A stretch of DNA of 12,362 nucleotides from DATDYQ01 sp035288965 (lineage in GTDB: Archaea; Nanobdellota; Nanobdellia; SCGC-AAA011-G17; JAGVZF01). This document shows, piece by piece, positions 1 to 7,600 of the stretch; within the stretch, counting starts at the first letter, position 1, and every line of letters starts with the position of its first letter. Below the pieces are notes generated by a model, which was not told the origin of the DNA, searched no databases, and saw only the letters and a list, made by a program, of their open reading frames with translations. Position numbers and translations under genes: made by a program. The stretch lies in the NCBI GenBank assembly GCA_035288965.1, contig DATDYQ010000072.1:1-12362 (forward strand). Reading direction: 5' to 3'.

Positions 1-4
1 AAAC

Positions 5-12
5 ATTTAAAC
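5..12 (+). promoter_or_regulatory. TATA-like box for rli
   Basis: The AT-rich element atttaaac is centred about 25 nt before the rli ATG at 33. That spacing matches the leaderless-promoter pattern seen at other genes in this window. No Shine-Dalgarno sequence precedes the ATG. The window edge prevents checking the upstream BRE. Confidence 0.4.
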
Positions 13-32
13 AACTATTTTCTAATAATTTC

Positions 33-1805
33 ATGACAAGAGTAGCCATAATTCATAAAGAAAAGTGTAATCCAGTTGCTTGTGGTAATTATCTATGTGC
101 AAGATTATGTCCCGTTAATCGTACAGGTTCTGATTGTATAATAAAAGGTGAAGATGAAAAGGCATTAATTATTGAAGAGTTATGTACTGGTTGTGGAATT
201 TGTCCTAACCGCTGTCCTTTCGGAGCTATAGATATTGTTAATCTCCCTGAAGCATTACAAGATACCCCAATGCATCGTTATAATGTAAATGCTTTCGAAC
301 TTTTCCACTTGCCAATCCCAAAAAAGGGAATCGTAGTTGGAATTCTAGGAAGAAATGGTATTGGAAAATCAACTGCTTTAAACATTTTGTCTGGAAATCA
401 TCTACCTAATCTTGGACATTATCATCAACCTCCAACTCAAGAATCAATAGAAAAACAATTTTCTAACACAATTATTGGAGATTATCTTAAACAACTATAT
501 AAAAAAGAAATAAAAATTTCATTTAAACCTCAAAGAATAGAATTGCTTCCAAAATTATTCCAGGGAAAAGTTAAAGACTTAATTAAAAAAGTAGATGAAA
601 AGAATATTTCTAAATTATTAATAGATGAACTTGAATTAAATAATATTCTAGATAGAAATATAGCTGATTTATCAGGTGGTGAATTACAAAGATTAGCAAT
701 ATTAGCTTGTTGTGTAAAAAAAGCAGATTTCTATTTTTTTGATGAGCCTGCTTCTTTCCTAGATGTAACTTCAAGAATAAAGGCAGCAAAAATTATTAAA
801 TCCTTAGCTAACGAAAATACTTCTGTTATGGTAGTAGAACATGATCTAGCTACTTTAGATTACATTTCAGATGAAATTCAAATTATCTATGGACATGAAG
901 GGGTTTTTGGTATTGTTTCTCAATCAAAATCAGTTAGACGAGGAATAAATGAATATTTAGATGGATTTTTGCCTGATGATAATATAAGATTCAGAAATTA
1001 TTCAATAAAATTCTTTGATAGTCTAGAAAAAAAGAGAATAAGTAAAGAAATATTATTTGAATTTGATGAACTAGAAAAAAGCTATAAAGATTTTAAACTA
1101 AAAGTTAATCCTGGAAATATAAGAAAAGGTGAAGTTTTAGCTGTAATGGGTGAAAATGGTTTAGGTAAAACAACTTTCCTTAAATTACTAGCAAATCTAG
1201 AAACTCCTGATAAAGGAAATTCTCCAAAAAAGAAAGTAACTTATAAAACACAATATCCAAGTTCAGATGTAGAAGGAACTGTAATGCAATGGATAGCAAA
1301 AACAACAAAAGAATTTACATCAGGTTGGTATCAGCAAAATATTATAGAAAAGCTCGGTTTACTTAGATTATTAAATAATAAAATTTCAGAATTATCAGGC
1401 GGAGAATTACAAAAAGTTTACATCGCAATAACATTATCACAAGAAGCCGATATCTATGCTTTTGATGAACCATCTGCTTTCATTGATGTTGAAGATAGAT
1501 TAAAAGTAGCAGAAGTTATTAAAGAATTTATGACAAGAAAAGAAAAAGCGGCCATTGTAGTTGATCATGATGTTCAATTTGTAGATTATATTGCAGATTC
1601 TATATTAATCTTTGAAGGTATTCCCGGAAAAGAAGGTCATGTTTATGGTCCATGTGATAAGGAAGAGGGAATGAATCGAGTTCTAAAACTCCTAGATATT
1701 ACCTATAGAAAGGACAAGCAAACTAATCGTCCAAGAATCAATAAACCTGGATCTCAACTAGATTCTGAACAAAGAGCTTTGGGAAAATATTATTATAGTA
1801 AATAA
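33..1805 (+). CDS. ABCE1/Rli ribosome recycling ATPase
   Basis: Soluble twin-ATPase iron-sulfur protein that, by family knowledge, splits 70S ribosomes after termination together with aRF1 or aPelota. The N-terminus carries two 4Fe-4S sites: C12, C17, C22, C26 and C51, C54, C57, C61. NBD1 has Walker A GRNGIGKST (106-114), signature LSGGE (213-217), Walker B D237-E238 and H-loop H270. NBD2 has Walker A GENGLGKTT (373-381), signature LSGGE (454-458), D478-E479 and H512. The length of 590 residues is normal for archaeal ABCE1, and every catalytic element I looked for is intact. The ATG at 33 starts directly at the ferredoxin-like domain, leaving no room for a longer N-terminus. The next gene has its own TATA box, so this is probably a monocistronic unit. 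ABCE1 is absent from bacteria, which makes this the strongest evidence for archaeal origin. Confidence 0.97.
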   Translation: MTRVAIIHKEKCNPVACGNYLCARLCPVNRTGSDCIIKGEDEKALIIEELCTGCGICPNRCPFGAIDIVNLPEALQDTPMHRYNVNAFELFHLPIPKKGIVVGILGRNGIGKSTALNILSGNHLPNLGHYHQPPTQESIEKQFSNTIIGDYLKQLYKKEIKISFKPQRIELLPKLFQGKVKDLIKKVDEKNISKLLIDELELNNILDRNIADLSGGELQRLAILACCVKKADFYFFDEPASFLDVTSRIKAAKIIKSLANENTSVMVVEHDLATLDYISDEIQIIYGHEGVFGIVSQSKSVRRGINEYLDGFLPDDNIRFRNYSIKFFDSLEKKRISKEILFEFDELEKSYKDFKLKVNPGNIRKGEVLAVMGENGLGKTTFLKLLANLETPDKGNSPKKKVTYKTQYPSSDVEGTVMQWIAKTTKEFTSGWYQQNIIEKLGLLRLLNNKISELSGGELQKVYIAITLSQEADIYAFDEPSAFIDVEDRLKVAEVIKEFMTRKEKAAIVVDHDVQFVDYIADSILIFEGIPGKEGHVYGPCDKEEGMNRVLKLLDITYRKDKQTNRPRINKPGSQLDSEQRALGKYYYSK

Positions 1806-1807
1806 AT

Positions 1808-1817
1808 CTATATAAAT
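1808..1817 (+). promoter_or_regulatory. TATA box of the dCMP deaminase fusion gene
   Basis: The element ctatataaat is centred about 26 nt before the ATG at 1839, so the transcript would start at or next to the start codon. It lies in the 33-nt gap after rli. No Shine-Dalgarno sequence is visible before the ATG, consistent with leaderless initiation. Confidence 0.6.
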
Positions 1818-1838
1818 TACCTTTAATATTAATTCTTT

Positions 1839-2825
1839 ATGGTAATAATAGGATTAACAGGAACTTTATGTTCAGGAAAAGGAGAAGTAGCCGAATTCTT
1901 CAAATCTAAAGATTTTATTCATTATTCTTTCTCAGATATTTTAAGAGAAGAAGCTAAAAGAAGAAATATGGGATTAACAAGAGAAAATCTACAATTTCTC
2001 GGTAATGAGTTAAGAGAAAAACGTGGTCCAGGTGTTCTAGCATTATTAATCAAAAATAAATTTGAAAATAATAAAAATTATATCATAGAAACAATAAGAA
2101 ATCCGGGAGAAATAGAAGAACTAAAAAAATTGAAAGATTTCAAGTTAATAGCAATAGATGCTCCTAGAGAATTAAGAGTCAACTGGCTTTTAAATAGATA
2201 TAACACAAGTGAAAGAAAAGAAGACCCTATAACAAGAGAAGAGATAATAGAAAAGATGGATATAGATGAAGGAAAAGATCAACCTTCTCATGGTCAACAA
2301 GTTCTTGAATGTCTAAAACAAGCTGATTATCATATTTTTAATGACAAAGATTTAAATTCATTAAAATTAGAATCTGAAAAAATATTAAATAAGATTACAA
2401 ATAAATCTTCTCGCCCAGATTGGAATTCTTATTTCATGTCCATTGCTCTAGAATCTTCAAAACGTTCAACTTGCGATAGAAAACATATCGGAGCTGTTAT
2501 CGAAAGAGATAAAACAATACTTTCAACTGGATATAATGGAAGTATTCGTGGTTTTCCACATTGTGATGATGTAGGTCATATGCTTGAAGATGGTCATTGT
2601 GTAGCAACAATTCATGCAGAAGCAAATGCAATTATACAAGCAGCAAAAAATGGAGTTAAAATTGAAGGTGCAACAATTTATACAACAGCATCTCCATGTT
2701 GGTGGTGTTTTAAAATGATAGCCAATGTTGGAATAAAAAAAATTGTTTATGGTGAATTATATAGAGATGAAAGAATAAAAGAATTTTCACAGAAAGCTAA
2801 TATTGATTTAGTTCCTCATTATTAA
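1839..2825 (+). CDS. P-loop kinase-like domain fused to dCMP deaminase
   Basis: Two domains in 328 residues. The C-terminal part (about 195-328) is a zinc-dependent dCMP deaminase, expected to convert dCMP to dUMP for thymidylate synthesis. It has the HAE motif (H259, catalytic E261) and PCWWC (C287, C290) as zinc ligands, plus the family's SKRSTC and YNGSIRGFPHC stretches. The N-terminal part (1-190) starts with a P-loop, G8-x4-G13-K14-G15-E16, resembling small nucleotide or nucleoside-monophosphate kinases and dephospho-CoA-kinase-like proteins. K14 is followed by Gly, as in adenylate kinases, rather than by the usual Ser/Thr. Ordinary dCMP deaminases are about 150 residues, so the N-terminal half is a true added domain with no frameshift. 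Its substrate cannot be read from sequence; dCMP or another dNMP is a guess. It lies near nrdR-nrdJ and tmk, which fits pyrimidine deoxynucleotide supply. Confidence 0.88.
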   Translation: MVIIGLTGTLCSGKGEVAEFFKSKDFIHYSFSDILREEAKRRNMGLTRENLQFLGNELREKRGPGVLALLIKNKFENNKNYIIETIRNPGEIEELKKLKDFKLIAIDAPRELRVNWLLNRYNTSERKEDPITREEIIEKMDIDEGKDQPSHGQQVLECLKQADYHIFNDKDLNSLKLESEKILNKITNKSSRPDWNSYFMSIALESSKRSTCDRKHIGAVIERDKTILSTGYNGSIRGFPHCDDVGHMLEDGHCVATIHAEANAIIQAAKNGVKIEGATIYTTASPCWWCFKMIANVGIKKIVYGELYRDERIKEFSQKANIDLVPHY

Positions 2826-2838
2826 AAAAAGAAAAAAA
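2826..2838 (-). terminator. Poly-U terminator of the minus-strand orphan operon
   Basis: Read on the minus strand, the bases just after the stop of the 2840-3139 gene are two runs of T, seven then five or more, broken by a single C. No hairpin precedes them. Archaeal RNA polymerase terminates at such U tracts without a hairpin. The tract fills the 14-nt gap between two convergent genes. Confidence 0.55.
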
Positions 2839-2839
2839 C

Positions 2840-3139
2840 TTAACTATTAAACTTTATTCCTGTTCCATTAATCTTATAAGGTTTATATAATAACCCAATT
2901 AATCCATATCTATTATCTTTTTCACTTAATCCAACTACAACATCGTAATCTTTTGCCCATTCATCAAAATCTCTTATTGCACCATTTTTACTAGAACCGA
3001 AAAAAGAACCGTATTCTATAGTTACACTCTTTATCTCTATTCTTTTTTGTAAATCTTCCTTAGATATTCCTTCATTCAATGCTCTTTCAGTTAGATATTG
3101 TTCTAATGTTGTGTCAAATGCTGAACTATAACTTGCCAT
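2840..3139 (-). CDS. Hypothetical protein, last gene of orphan operon
   Basis: I do not recognise this 99-residue protein. It has no signal peptide, membrane segment or Cys pairs. The first half (1-35) looks helical and charged. The second half alternates beta-like stretches such as KSVTIEYGSFFG (37-48) and DVVVGLS, ending in a hydrophobic YGLIGLLYKPYKI stretch, so a small alpha/beta domain is likely. It lies 19 nt after the stop of the 157-residue gene on the same strand, with no clear ribosome binding site, and is followed at once by a poly-U tract. It is therefore probably the third cistron of an operon starting at 3939. Coding status is supported by operon position, a clean open frame and neighbour-like codon use. 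Confidence 0.65.
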   Translation of the reverse strand: MASYSSAFDTTLEQYLTERALNEGISKEDLQKRIEIKSVTIEYGSFFGSSKNGAIRDFDEWAKDYDVVVGLSEKDNRYGLIGLLYKPYKINGTGIKFNS

Positions 3140-3158
3140 TTTATTCTATTTTTACTTT

Positions 3159-3632
3159 TTAAGGTTTATATCCCGATATCATAAGGAATCCTGAACCAGC
3201 TAAATTTCTTGCTTCATCATCATTCATCTTAAGTGTTTTTCCGCTTAAAATATCCCATAATCCTAATGATTTTCCTAATGCCATTAATCTAAGCGCACCT
3301 TCCTGTTGCATTCCAAGATTAGGTGCTAATTCGATATAACTTGGACCACCTGCTAGTCTTTCTGGTTCTGGATAATCTCTAAGAATATCTGTTATCTCAT
3401 TTCTGTATTGTTCTGCCCTTTCTTTATCTACAACAACATCAATAAATATCATATCAATTTTATCAACACCATTTACAGGAGCTTCATTTGTATGAGGATA
3501 TCCAAAGAATTCTGTAATATTTACATTTCCCTCTTGTCTTTTTTCTAAAACTTCTCCCTTTCTGTAAACATGGGTAGATTGTTCTAGTATTTGATTAAGT
3601 TTTTGTGTTTGCATTTTAATCAACAAGTTCAT
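3159..3632 (-). CDS. Hypothetical protein, middle gene of orphan operon
   Basis: Unrecognised 157-residue soluble protein. Its ORF overlaps the upstream gene's stop by 17 nt, suggesting translational coupling. The middle holds a beta strand (MIFIDVVVD, about 61-69), a charged helix (about 70-86) and a conserved-looking Gly/Pro loop, LAGGPSYIELAPNLGMQQ (about 93-110), that resembles a binding or active-site loop; this is inference from composition only. The C-terminus, about 113-157, is helical then hydrophobic. The start chosen is the ATG at 3632, which has a weak AAAGGT about 10 nt upstream. The alternative is Met7 at 3614, only 1 nt after the upstream stop and lacking a ribosome binding site. 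No membrane segment or zinc motif is visible. Confidence 0.7.
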   Translation of the reverse strand: MNLLIKMQTQKLNQILEQSTHVYRKGEVLEKRQEGNVNITEFFGYPHTNEAPVNGVDKIDMIFIDVVVDKERAEQYRNEITDILRDYPEPERLAGGPSYIELAPNLGMQQEGALRLMALGKSLGLWDILSGKTLKMNDDEARNLAGSGFLMISGYKP

Positions 3633-3939
3633 CGCTTTCTAACCTTTCAGCTAATTCCTCTAAAATTTCTGGTTTCAACATCCATGAAGTTATAATTTTT
3701 AATTCTAAATCTCTTCTTGTAGGTTTAAATCCTTTAAGTCTTGCTGCGAGATAAACGTCTTGAATTTCTCTTGCTAGTGTTAATTTATCATCACTTTCAA
3801 AAAGATTCCCTTGATCATATGTTTTTCTATATTCTTCTATTCTTCGCAATGCATCCGGATATTCTTTAAGTACGTAATCCTGATGTTCTTTTCTTTTTCT
3901 TATTTCTTCATCAACTTTTCTTCTAGTTTCTTCATCCAT
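3616..3939 (-). CDS. Hypothetical charged helical protein, first gene of orphan operon
   Basis: Unrecognised 107-residue protein, highly charged (Glu, Asp, Lys, Arg) and almost entirely helical by composition. Residues 1-42 look like a long amphipathic or coiled-coil helix. A middle segment, LAREIQDVYLAARLKGFKPTR (split as about 55-75), could be a helix-turn-helix-sized unit, but I cannot confirm DNA binding. The ATG at 3939 has a good ribosome binding site, AGGGAG, five bases upstream, and a TATA box 44 nt away. It is thus the first cistron of a leadered mRNA, unlike most genes here. It diverges from nrdR across a 224-nt intergenic region. Its end overlaps the next cistron by 17 nt. Confidence 0.7.
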   Translation of the reverse strand: MDEETRRKVDEEIRKRKEHQDYVLKEYPDALRRIEEYRKTYDQGNLFESDDKLTLAREIQDVYLAARLKGFKPTRRDLELKIITSWMLKPEILEELAERLESDELVD

Positions 3940-3979
3940 TTTAACTCCCTATCTACTACATAATAAATGTTAGAAAATC

Positions 3980-3987
3980 TTATAAAT
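3980..3987 (-). promoter_or_regulatory. TATA box of the orphan operon
   Basis: On the minus strand this reads ATTTATAA, preceded by a purine-rich stretch (AAAAGATAG) that could be a BRE. Transcription would start near 3958, giving a leader of about 19 nt with the AGGGAG ribosome binding site at 3945-3950. This differs from the leaderless promoters elsewhere in the window. Confidence 0.5.
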
Positions 3988-4022
3988 CTATCTTTTAGTT
4001 TTCATTATTAAATTAATACACT

Positions 4023-4088
4023 TATAAACATTTATAAAATTTTAAACATATAATAAAAAAATACTTCTTTTATAGCTAAATGTTTATA
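4023..4088. repeat. 12-bp inverted repeat in the divergent promoter region
   Basis: Bases 4023-4034 (tataaacattta) and 4077-4088 (taaatgtttata) are perfect inverted copies about 54 bp apart. The right copy contains a candidate TATA box for nrdR; the left is a mirror-image TATA-like element facing the orphan operon. In DNA this AT-rich the match may be partly chance. It lies in the 224-nt gap 3940-4163, the longest gene-free stretch here. Confidence 0.4.
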
Positions 4089-4090
4089 TA
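4083..4090 (+). promoter_or_regulatory. Candidate TATA box 1 for nrdR-nrdJ
   Basis: Sequence tttatata. A transcript start about 26 nt downstream would fall near 4112, inside the upstream NrdR-like box, with a leader of roughly 50 nt that contains a GAGGT motif (4133-4137) and a mini-ORF. Only one of the two candidate TATA boxes need be real. Confidence 0.45.
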
Positions 4091-4107
4091 CTCCTTAATT
4101 ATTCCAT

Positions 4108-4123
4108 TTACAACATTTAGTAT
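4108..4123 (+). promoter_or_regulatory. NrdR-box-like operator, upstream copy
   Basis: TTACAACATTTAGTAT compared with the NrdR consensus ACACWATATATWGTGT (recalled from bacterial work) agrees at 11 of 16 positions. These include all six strongest core positions: C4, A6, A8, T9, T11 and G13. It starts exactly 32 bp before the better downstream copy, a 16-bp spacer, which is the classic tandem arrangement. Alone it would be unconvincing; spacing and position beside nrdR support it. Confidence 0.6.
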
Positions 4124-4127
4124 AAAA
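4121..4127 (+). promoter_or_regulatory. Candidate TATA box 2 for nrdR-nrdJ
   Basis: Sequence tataaaa. It would place the transcript start near 4150, inside the downstream NrdR-like box and only about 14 nt from the nrdR ATG. It abuts and overlaps the end of the upstream box, so a repressor bound there would block TBP. Confidence 0.45.
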
Positions 4128-4139
4128 CAAAAGAGGTAA

Positions 4140-4155
4140 ACACTATATGTTGTGC
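4140..4155 (+). promoter_or_regulatory. NrdR-box operator, downstream copy
   Basis: ACACTATATGTTGTGC matches the bacterial NrdR consensus ACACWATATATWGTGT at 14 of 16 positions; only positions 10 and 16 differ. It ends 8 nt before the nrdR ATG and probably overlaps the transcript start or the early leader. Binding by the NrdR encoded next to it would give autoregulation of nrdR-nrdJ, as known for the nrdR-nrdJ operon of Streptomyces. Confidence 0.75.
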
Positions 4156-4161
4156 TTTTAA
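4147..4161 (+). other. Possible four-codon leader ORF before nrdR
   Basis: ATG-TTG-TGC-TTT-TAA lies 9 nt after a GAGGT motif (4133-4137) and its stop ends 2 nt before the nrdR ATG. If the transcript starts near 4112, ribosomes could translate it and restart on nrdR. It overlaps the downstream operator, so the bases may serve only that role. Confidence 0.2.
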
Positions 4162-4163
4162 TC

Positions 4164-4622
4164 ATGAAATGTCCATTTTGCTTCAAATTTGAAACTAAAG
4201 TAATAGATTCTAGAGATACTTCAGATATGCAGATAAGAAGAAGAAGAGAATGCTTAACTTGCAATAAAAGATTTACAACATATGAAAGAATAGAAACCTC
4301 TCCTTTAGTAATCATAAAAAGAAATGGAACTAAAGAGCAATATTCAAAAGAAAAGATATTATCTGGAGTACAAAAAGCCTGCAATAAAAGACCAATAACA
4401 AATGATGTAATCAACTCATTGCTTGATGATATTGAATCTGAAATTAGAGCTAAAGGCTTGCAGGAAGTTCCAAGTTCATTACTAGGTGAATTGGTAATAG
4501 AAAAATTAAAAGAAATTGATAAAGTTGCTTACTTGAGATTCACTTCAGTTTATAAAGATTTCAAAGATATCAAATCATTTGAAAAAGAGCTTAGTAAATT
4601 AAAAGTAAAAGAGATGGTTTAA
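4164..4622 (+). CDS. nrdR: NrdR, ATP-cone repressor of ribonucleotide reductase
   Basis: Transcriptional repressor that senses ATP/dATP and shuts down ribonucleotide reductase genes. The 152-residue product has an N-terminal zinc ribbon (C3, C6, C30, C33) with the basic DNA-binding stretch IRRRREC, then an ATP-cone (about 46-136, PLVIIKRNG onward), the standard NrdR layout and length. The start is the ATG at 4164 because NrdR proteins begin M-K-CPFC. A GTG at 4152 would add four residues and would be nearly leaderless if TATA box 2 is used. Two NrdR-like boxes lie immediately upstream, and nrdJ follows after 12 nt, so autoregulated co-transcription is likely. NrdR is widespread in bacteria but sparse in archaea, which points to acquisition by transfer; this is inference. 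Confidence 0.95.
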   Translation: MKCPFCFKFETKVIDSRDTSDMQIRRRRECLTCNKRFTTYERIETSPLVIIKRNGTKEQYSKEKILSGVQKACNKRPITNDVINSLLDDIESEIRAKGLQEVPSSLLGELVIEKLKEIDKVAYLRFTSVYKDFKDIKSFEKELSKLKVKEMV

Positions 4623-4629
4623 GAGGGTG
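4623..4629 (+). promoter_or_regulatory. Shine-Dalgarno site of nrdJ
   Basis: GAGGGTG begins directly after the nrdR stop and ends 5 nt before the nrdJ ATG. It fixes the start at 4635. As an internal cistron nrdJ needs a ribosome binding site, in contrast with the leaderless first genes around it. Confidence 0.7.
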
Positions 4630-4634
4630 TAAAG

Positions 4635-7600
4635 ATGATAACAAGGATAAGAAAGAGAGATGGGAAAACAGTTGCTTTTAATGAAGGTAAAATAGAGGAA
4701 GCAATTTTCAAAGCAGCTATGGCTGTTGGTGGTCATGATCATGAGACAGCTAAACAATTAGGTAAAAAGGTAGTTAATTATCTAGAATCAAAAGGTTATA
4801 CTATTCCTACAGTTGAAGAAGTTCAAGATGCAGTTGAAAAAATATTAATTGAAGGAAGACATGCAAAAACAGCAAAAGCATATATTCTTTACAGACAAGA
4901 AAGAACACAAATTAGAGAAAAACAAAAAGAAATTCTTAATGGTAGAATTACAAAACTTCCATTTACTCTAAATGCATTGCAAGTAATTGCTAAACGTTAT
5001 TTGGTAAGAGATGAAGATGGAAATATTCGTGAAACTCCTGAAGAAATGTTTGAAAGAGTAGCTCACACTTTAGCTAATTGTGAAAAAGACTATGGAAAAA
5101 ATGTTTTGGAAATTCAACAAATTGAAAAAGAATTTTTAGATATATTAACAAGATTTGAATTCACTCCTGCAGGTAGAACTTTAGCAAATGCAGGGGCCCC
5201 AACTCCTTTAGTATCTAATTGTATTGTTTTGCATTTTGAAGATAGCATGGATGGAATATTCACAACATTAAGAGATGCTTCTTTACTCCAACAAGCAGGA
5301 TCTGGTTTAGGTTTCCCATTTCATTTACTAAGACCAGCTGGAACACTAACAAAAAGAACAAGAGGTGTTGCATCTGGCCCAGTTTCTTTCTTGCAAGCTT
5401 ATAATAAAGCATTTGGAGTTATCAAGCAACAAAATAGACATGGGGCAAACATGGCTGTTATGAGAGTTGATCATCCAGATATTCTAGAATTTATCCATAG
5501 TAAAGACAAAGAAGGAGAAATAGTTAATTTTAATATTTCAGTCGGATTAACAAATGATTTCATGGAAAAAGTAGCAAATAATGATTCCACTCCTTGGATG
5601 TGTTCTTGGAATGGTAAAAAAATGAAACCTCATCGCATTTACAGAGATGATAGATTTATTGTTACTGAAACAGTAGAAGAAACAATGACAGCTAGAGAAA
5701 TTTTCGAAGAAATAATTTCATCAGCTTGGAGTAATGGCGAGCCTGGTTGTGTTTTCCTTGACAGAGTAAATGAAACTAACCCTGTTCCTGGCTTGGGAAG
5801 AATTGAAGCATGTAATCCTTGTGTAACTGGAAATACTTTAGTTAGTACAGAAAATGGTTTTATCAAAATAAGTGAACTAGCTGAAAAATATAAAGATGGT
5901 GGAATCTCAATTGTATGTGATAATAGAATTCCATTAGAATTATATAATTCAAATGGAACAATAAATATAATATACAAATCTACTAAAGGCACTCAACTAA
6001 ATAATATGTCTGCAGCCTGGAATTCTGGATATAAAGATGTATGGAAATTAGAAACTAATTCAGGATATGAAATTGAATCTACAAAAGATCATAAAATAAT
6101 GACTTTAGATGGTTGGGTAGAAGTTAAAGACTTAACTAAAGAACATAAAATTCTAATTCAATCTGGAGAAGGAAGATTTAATGTAAACAAAAATATTCCT
6201 TTTGAAGTAAAAAATAGATTTATAGGAGATAATGGAAGACTTTATTCATATAATTTTCCTAAAGAGTGGAATAGAGAATTAGGGCAATTCCTTGGTTGGA
6301 TTATAGGAGATGGTTGGATAAGAAACAAAGAAAAAGAATATATGGTTGGATTAACATTTGGCTCACAAGATGAAGAAATTCTTAAATATATTAAATCCAT
6401 CGGAAATAAAATCTATGGTGTTGATAGGCAGGAAATAAAAAGAGAAAGAAATACATATCATCTTAATTATGGTTCAAGACATTTTGTAGAATATTTAGAA
6501 AAGCTTGGAATAACAACTTTAATGTCAGAAAATAAAGAAGTTCCGAATACCATCTTCACTGCACCAAAGGAAGCTGTTTCAGGATTTTTACAAGGATTAT
6601 TTTCCGCAGATGGCACAGTTATGCTAGATGAAAAAAATGGTAATTATTATATAAGACTTACAACAAAATCCATAAAACTTGCAAAACAAGTTCAATTAAT
6701 TTTATTAAATTTTGGAATTAAATCAAAAATATATGATAGGAGCAGACCATCTAGAGAAATTTTCCCATATAAAAATAAAAAAGGAGAACTTAAAATTTAT
6801 CATTCTGATGGAATTTTATTTGAAGTTGATATTCATGGTAAAAACATAGAACTATTTAATGAGCAAATAGGATTTCTTTGTAATAAGAATAAAGAAAAAA
6901 TAACAAAAATTTTACAAAAAGATCTTAAAGATTATGAATTTTTTGATAAGGTTAAAATTGTTGAATATATAGGAAAAGAAACTGTTTATGATTTAACAGA
7001 ACCAGCGACGCATTCTTTTATCGGGAATGGTTTTGTTGTATCAAATTGCGGTGAACAATTTTTACATGATGGAGACGTTTGTAATCTTGGCTCTATCAAT
7101 CTAGAAAAGTTTGTTAAAAATGGACAAATAGACTTTGAAAGATTAAAACATGTTACAAGAGTTTCTATAAGGATGTTAGATAATGTTATTGATCTAACTG
7201 AATTTCCAGTAGAAAAAGTTAACAAAACATTTAGAAGCAATAGAAGAATCGGTCTTGGAATAATGGGATTTGCTGATATGTTATATCAACTTCATATTGC
7301 ATACAATTCTAAAGAAGGTTTTGCAACAGCTGAAAAAGTTATGGGTTGCATACAAGAAGCATCTCATAAAATGTCTCAAGAATTAGCAGAAGAAAAAGGC
7401 TTATTTCCAAATTGGGATATGAGCATTTACAAGGAGCTCGGAATTAAGATGAGAAATGCAGCTTTAACAAATATTGCTCCAACTGGAACTATTTCAATGG
7501 CTTTAGATGTATCAAGTGGAGTTGAACCATATTTCGCTCTAGCTTACACAAAGAAAAATATTCTAGGAGGAACCCAACTTTATTATTTAAATAAACATCT

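Noticed and set aside
3159..3939. A frameshift splitting one longer gene at 3616-3632
   Set aside because: The overlap has a proper stop and a plausible start with a weak ribosome binding site. Each product has a complete-looking composition, which fits coupled operon genes better.
3940..4163. A tRNA, small RNA or riboswitch in the largest intergenic gap
   Set aside because: No cloverleaf, GC-rich helix or TTC-type loop can be drawn. The gap is almost pure A/T apart from the operator region.
4076..4414. Minus-strand 112-residue hydrophobic ORF
   Set aside because: It lies opposite nrdR and its promoter region. Its hydrophobic translation is what AT-rich antisense sequence gives, and NrdR on the other strand is certain.
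5639..5992. Minus-strand 117-residue ORF opposite nrdJ and the intein start
   Set aside because: It spans the reductase-intein junction on the wrong strand and shows no family motif.
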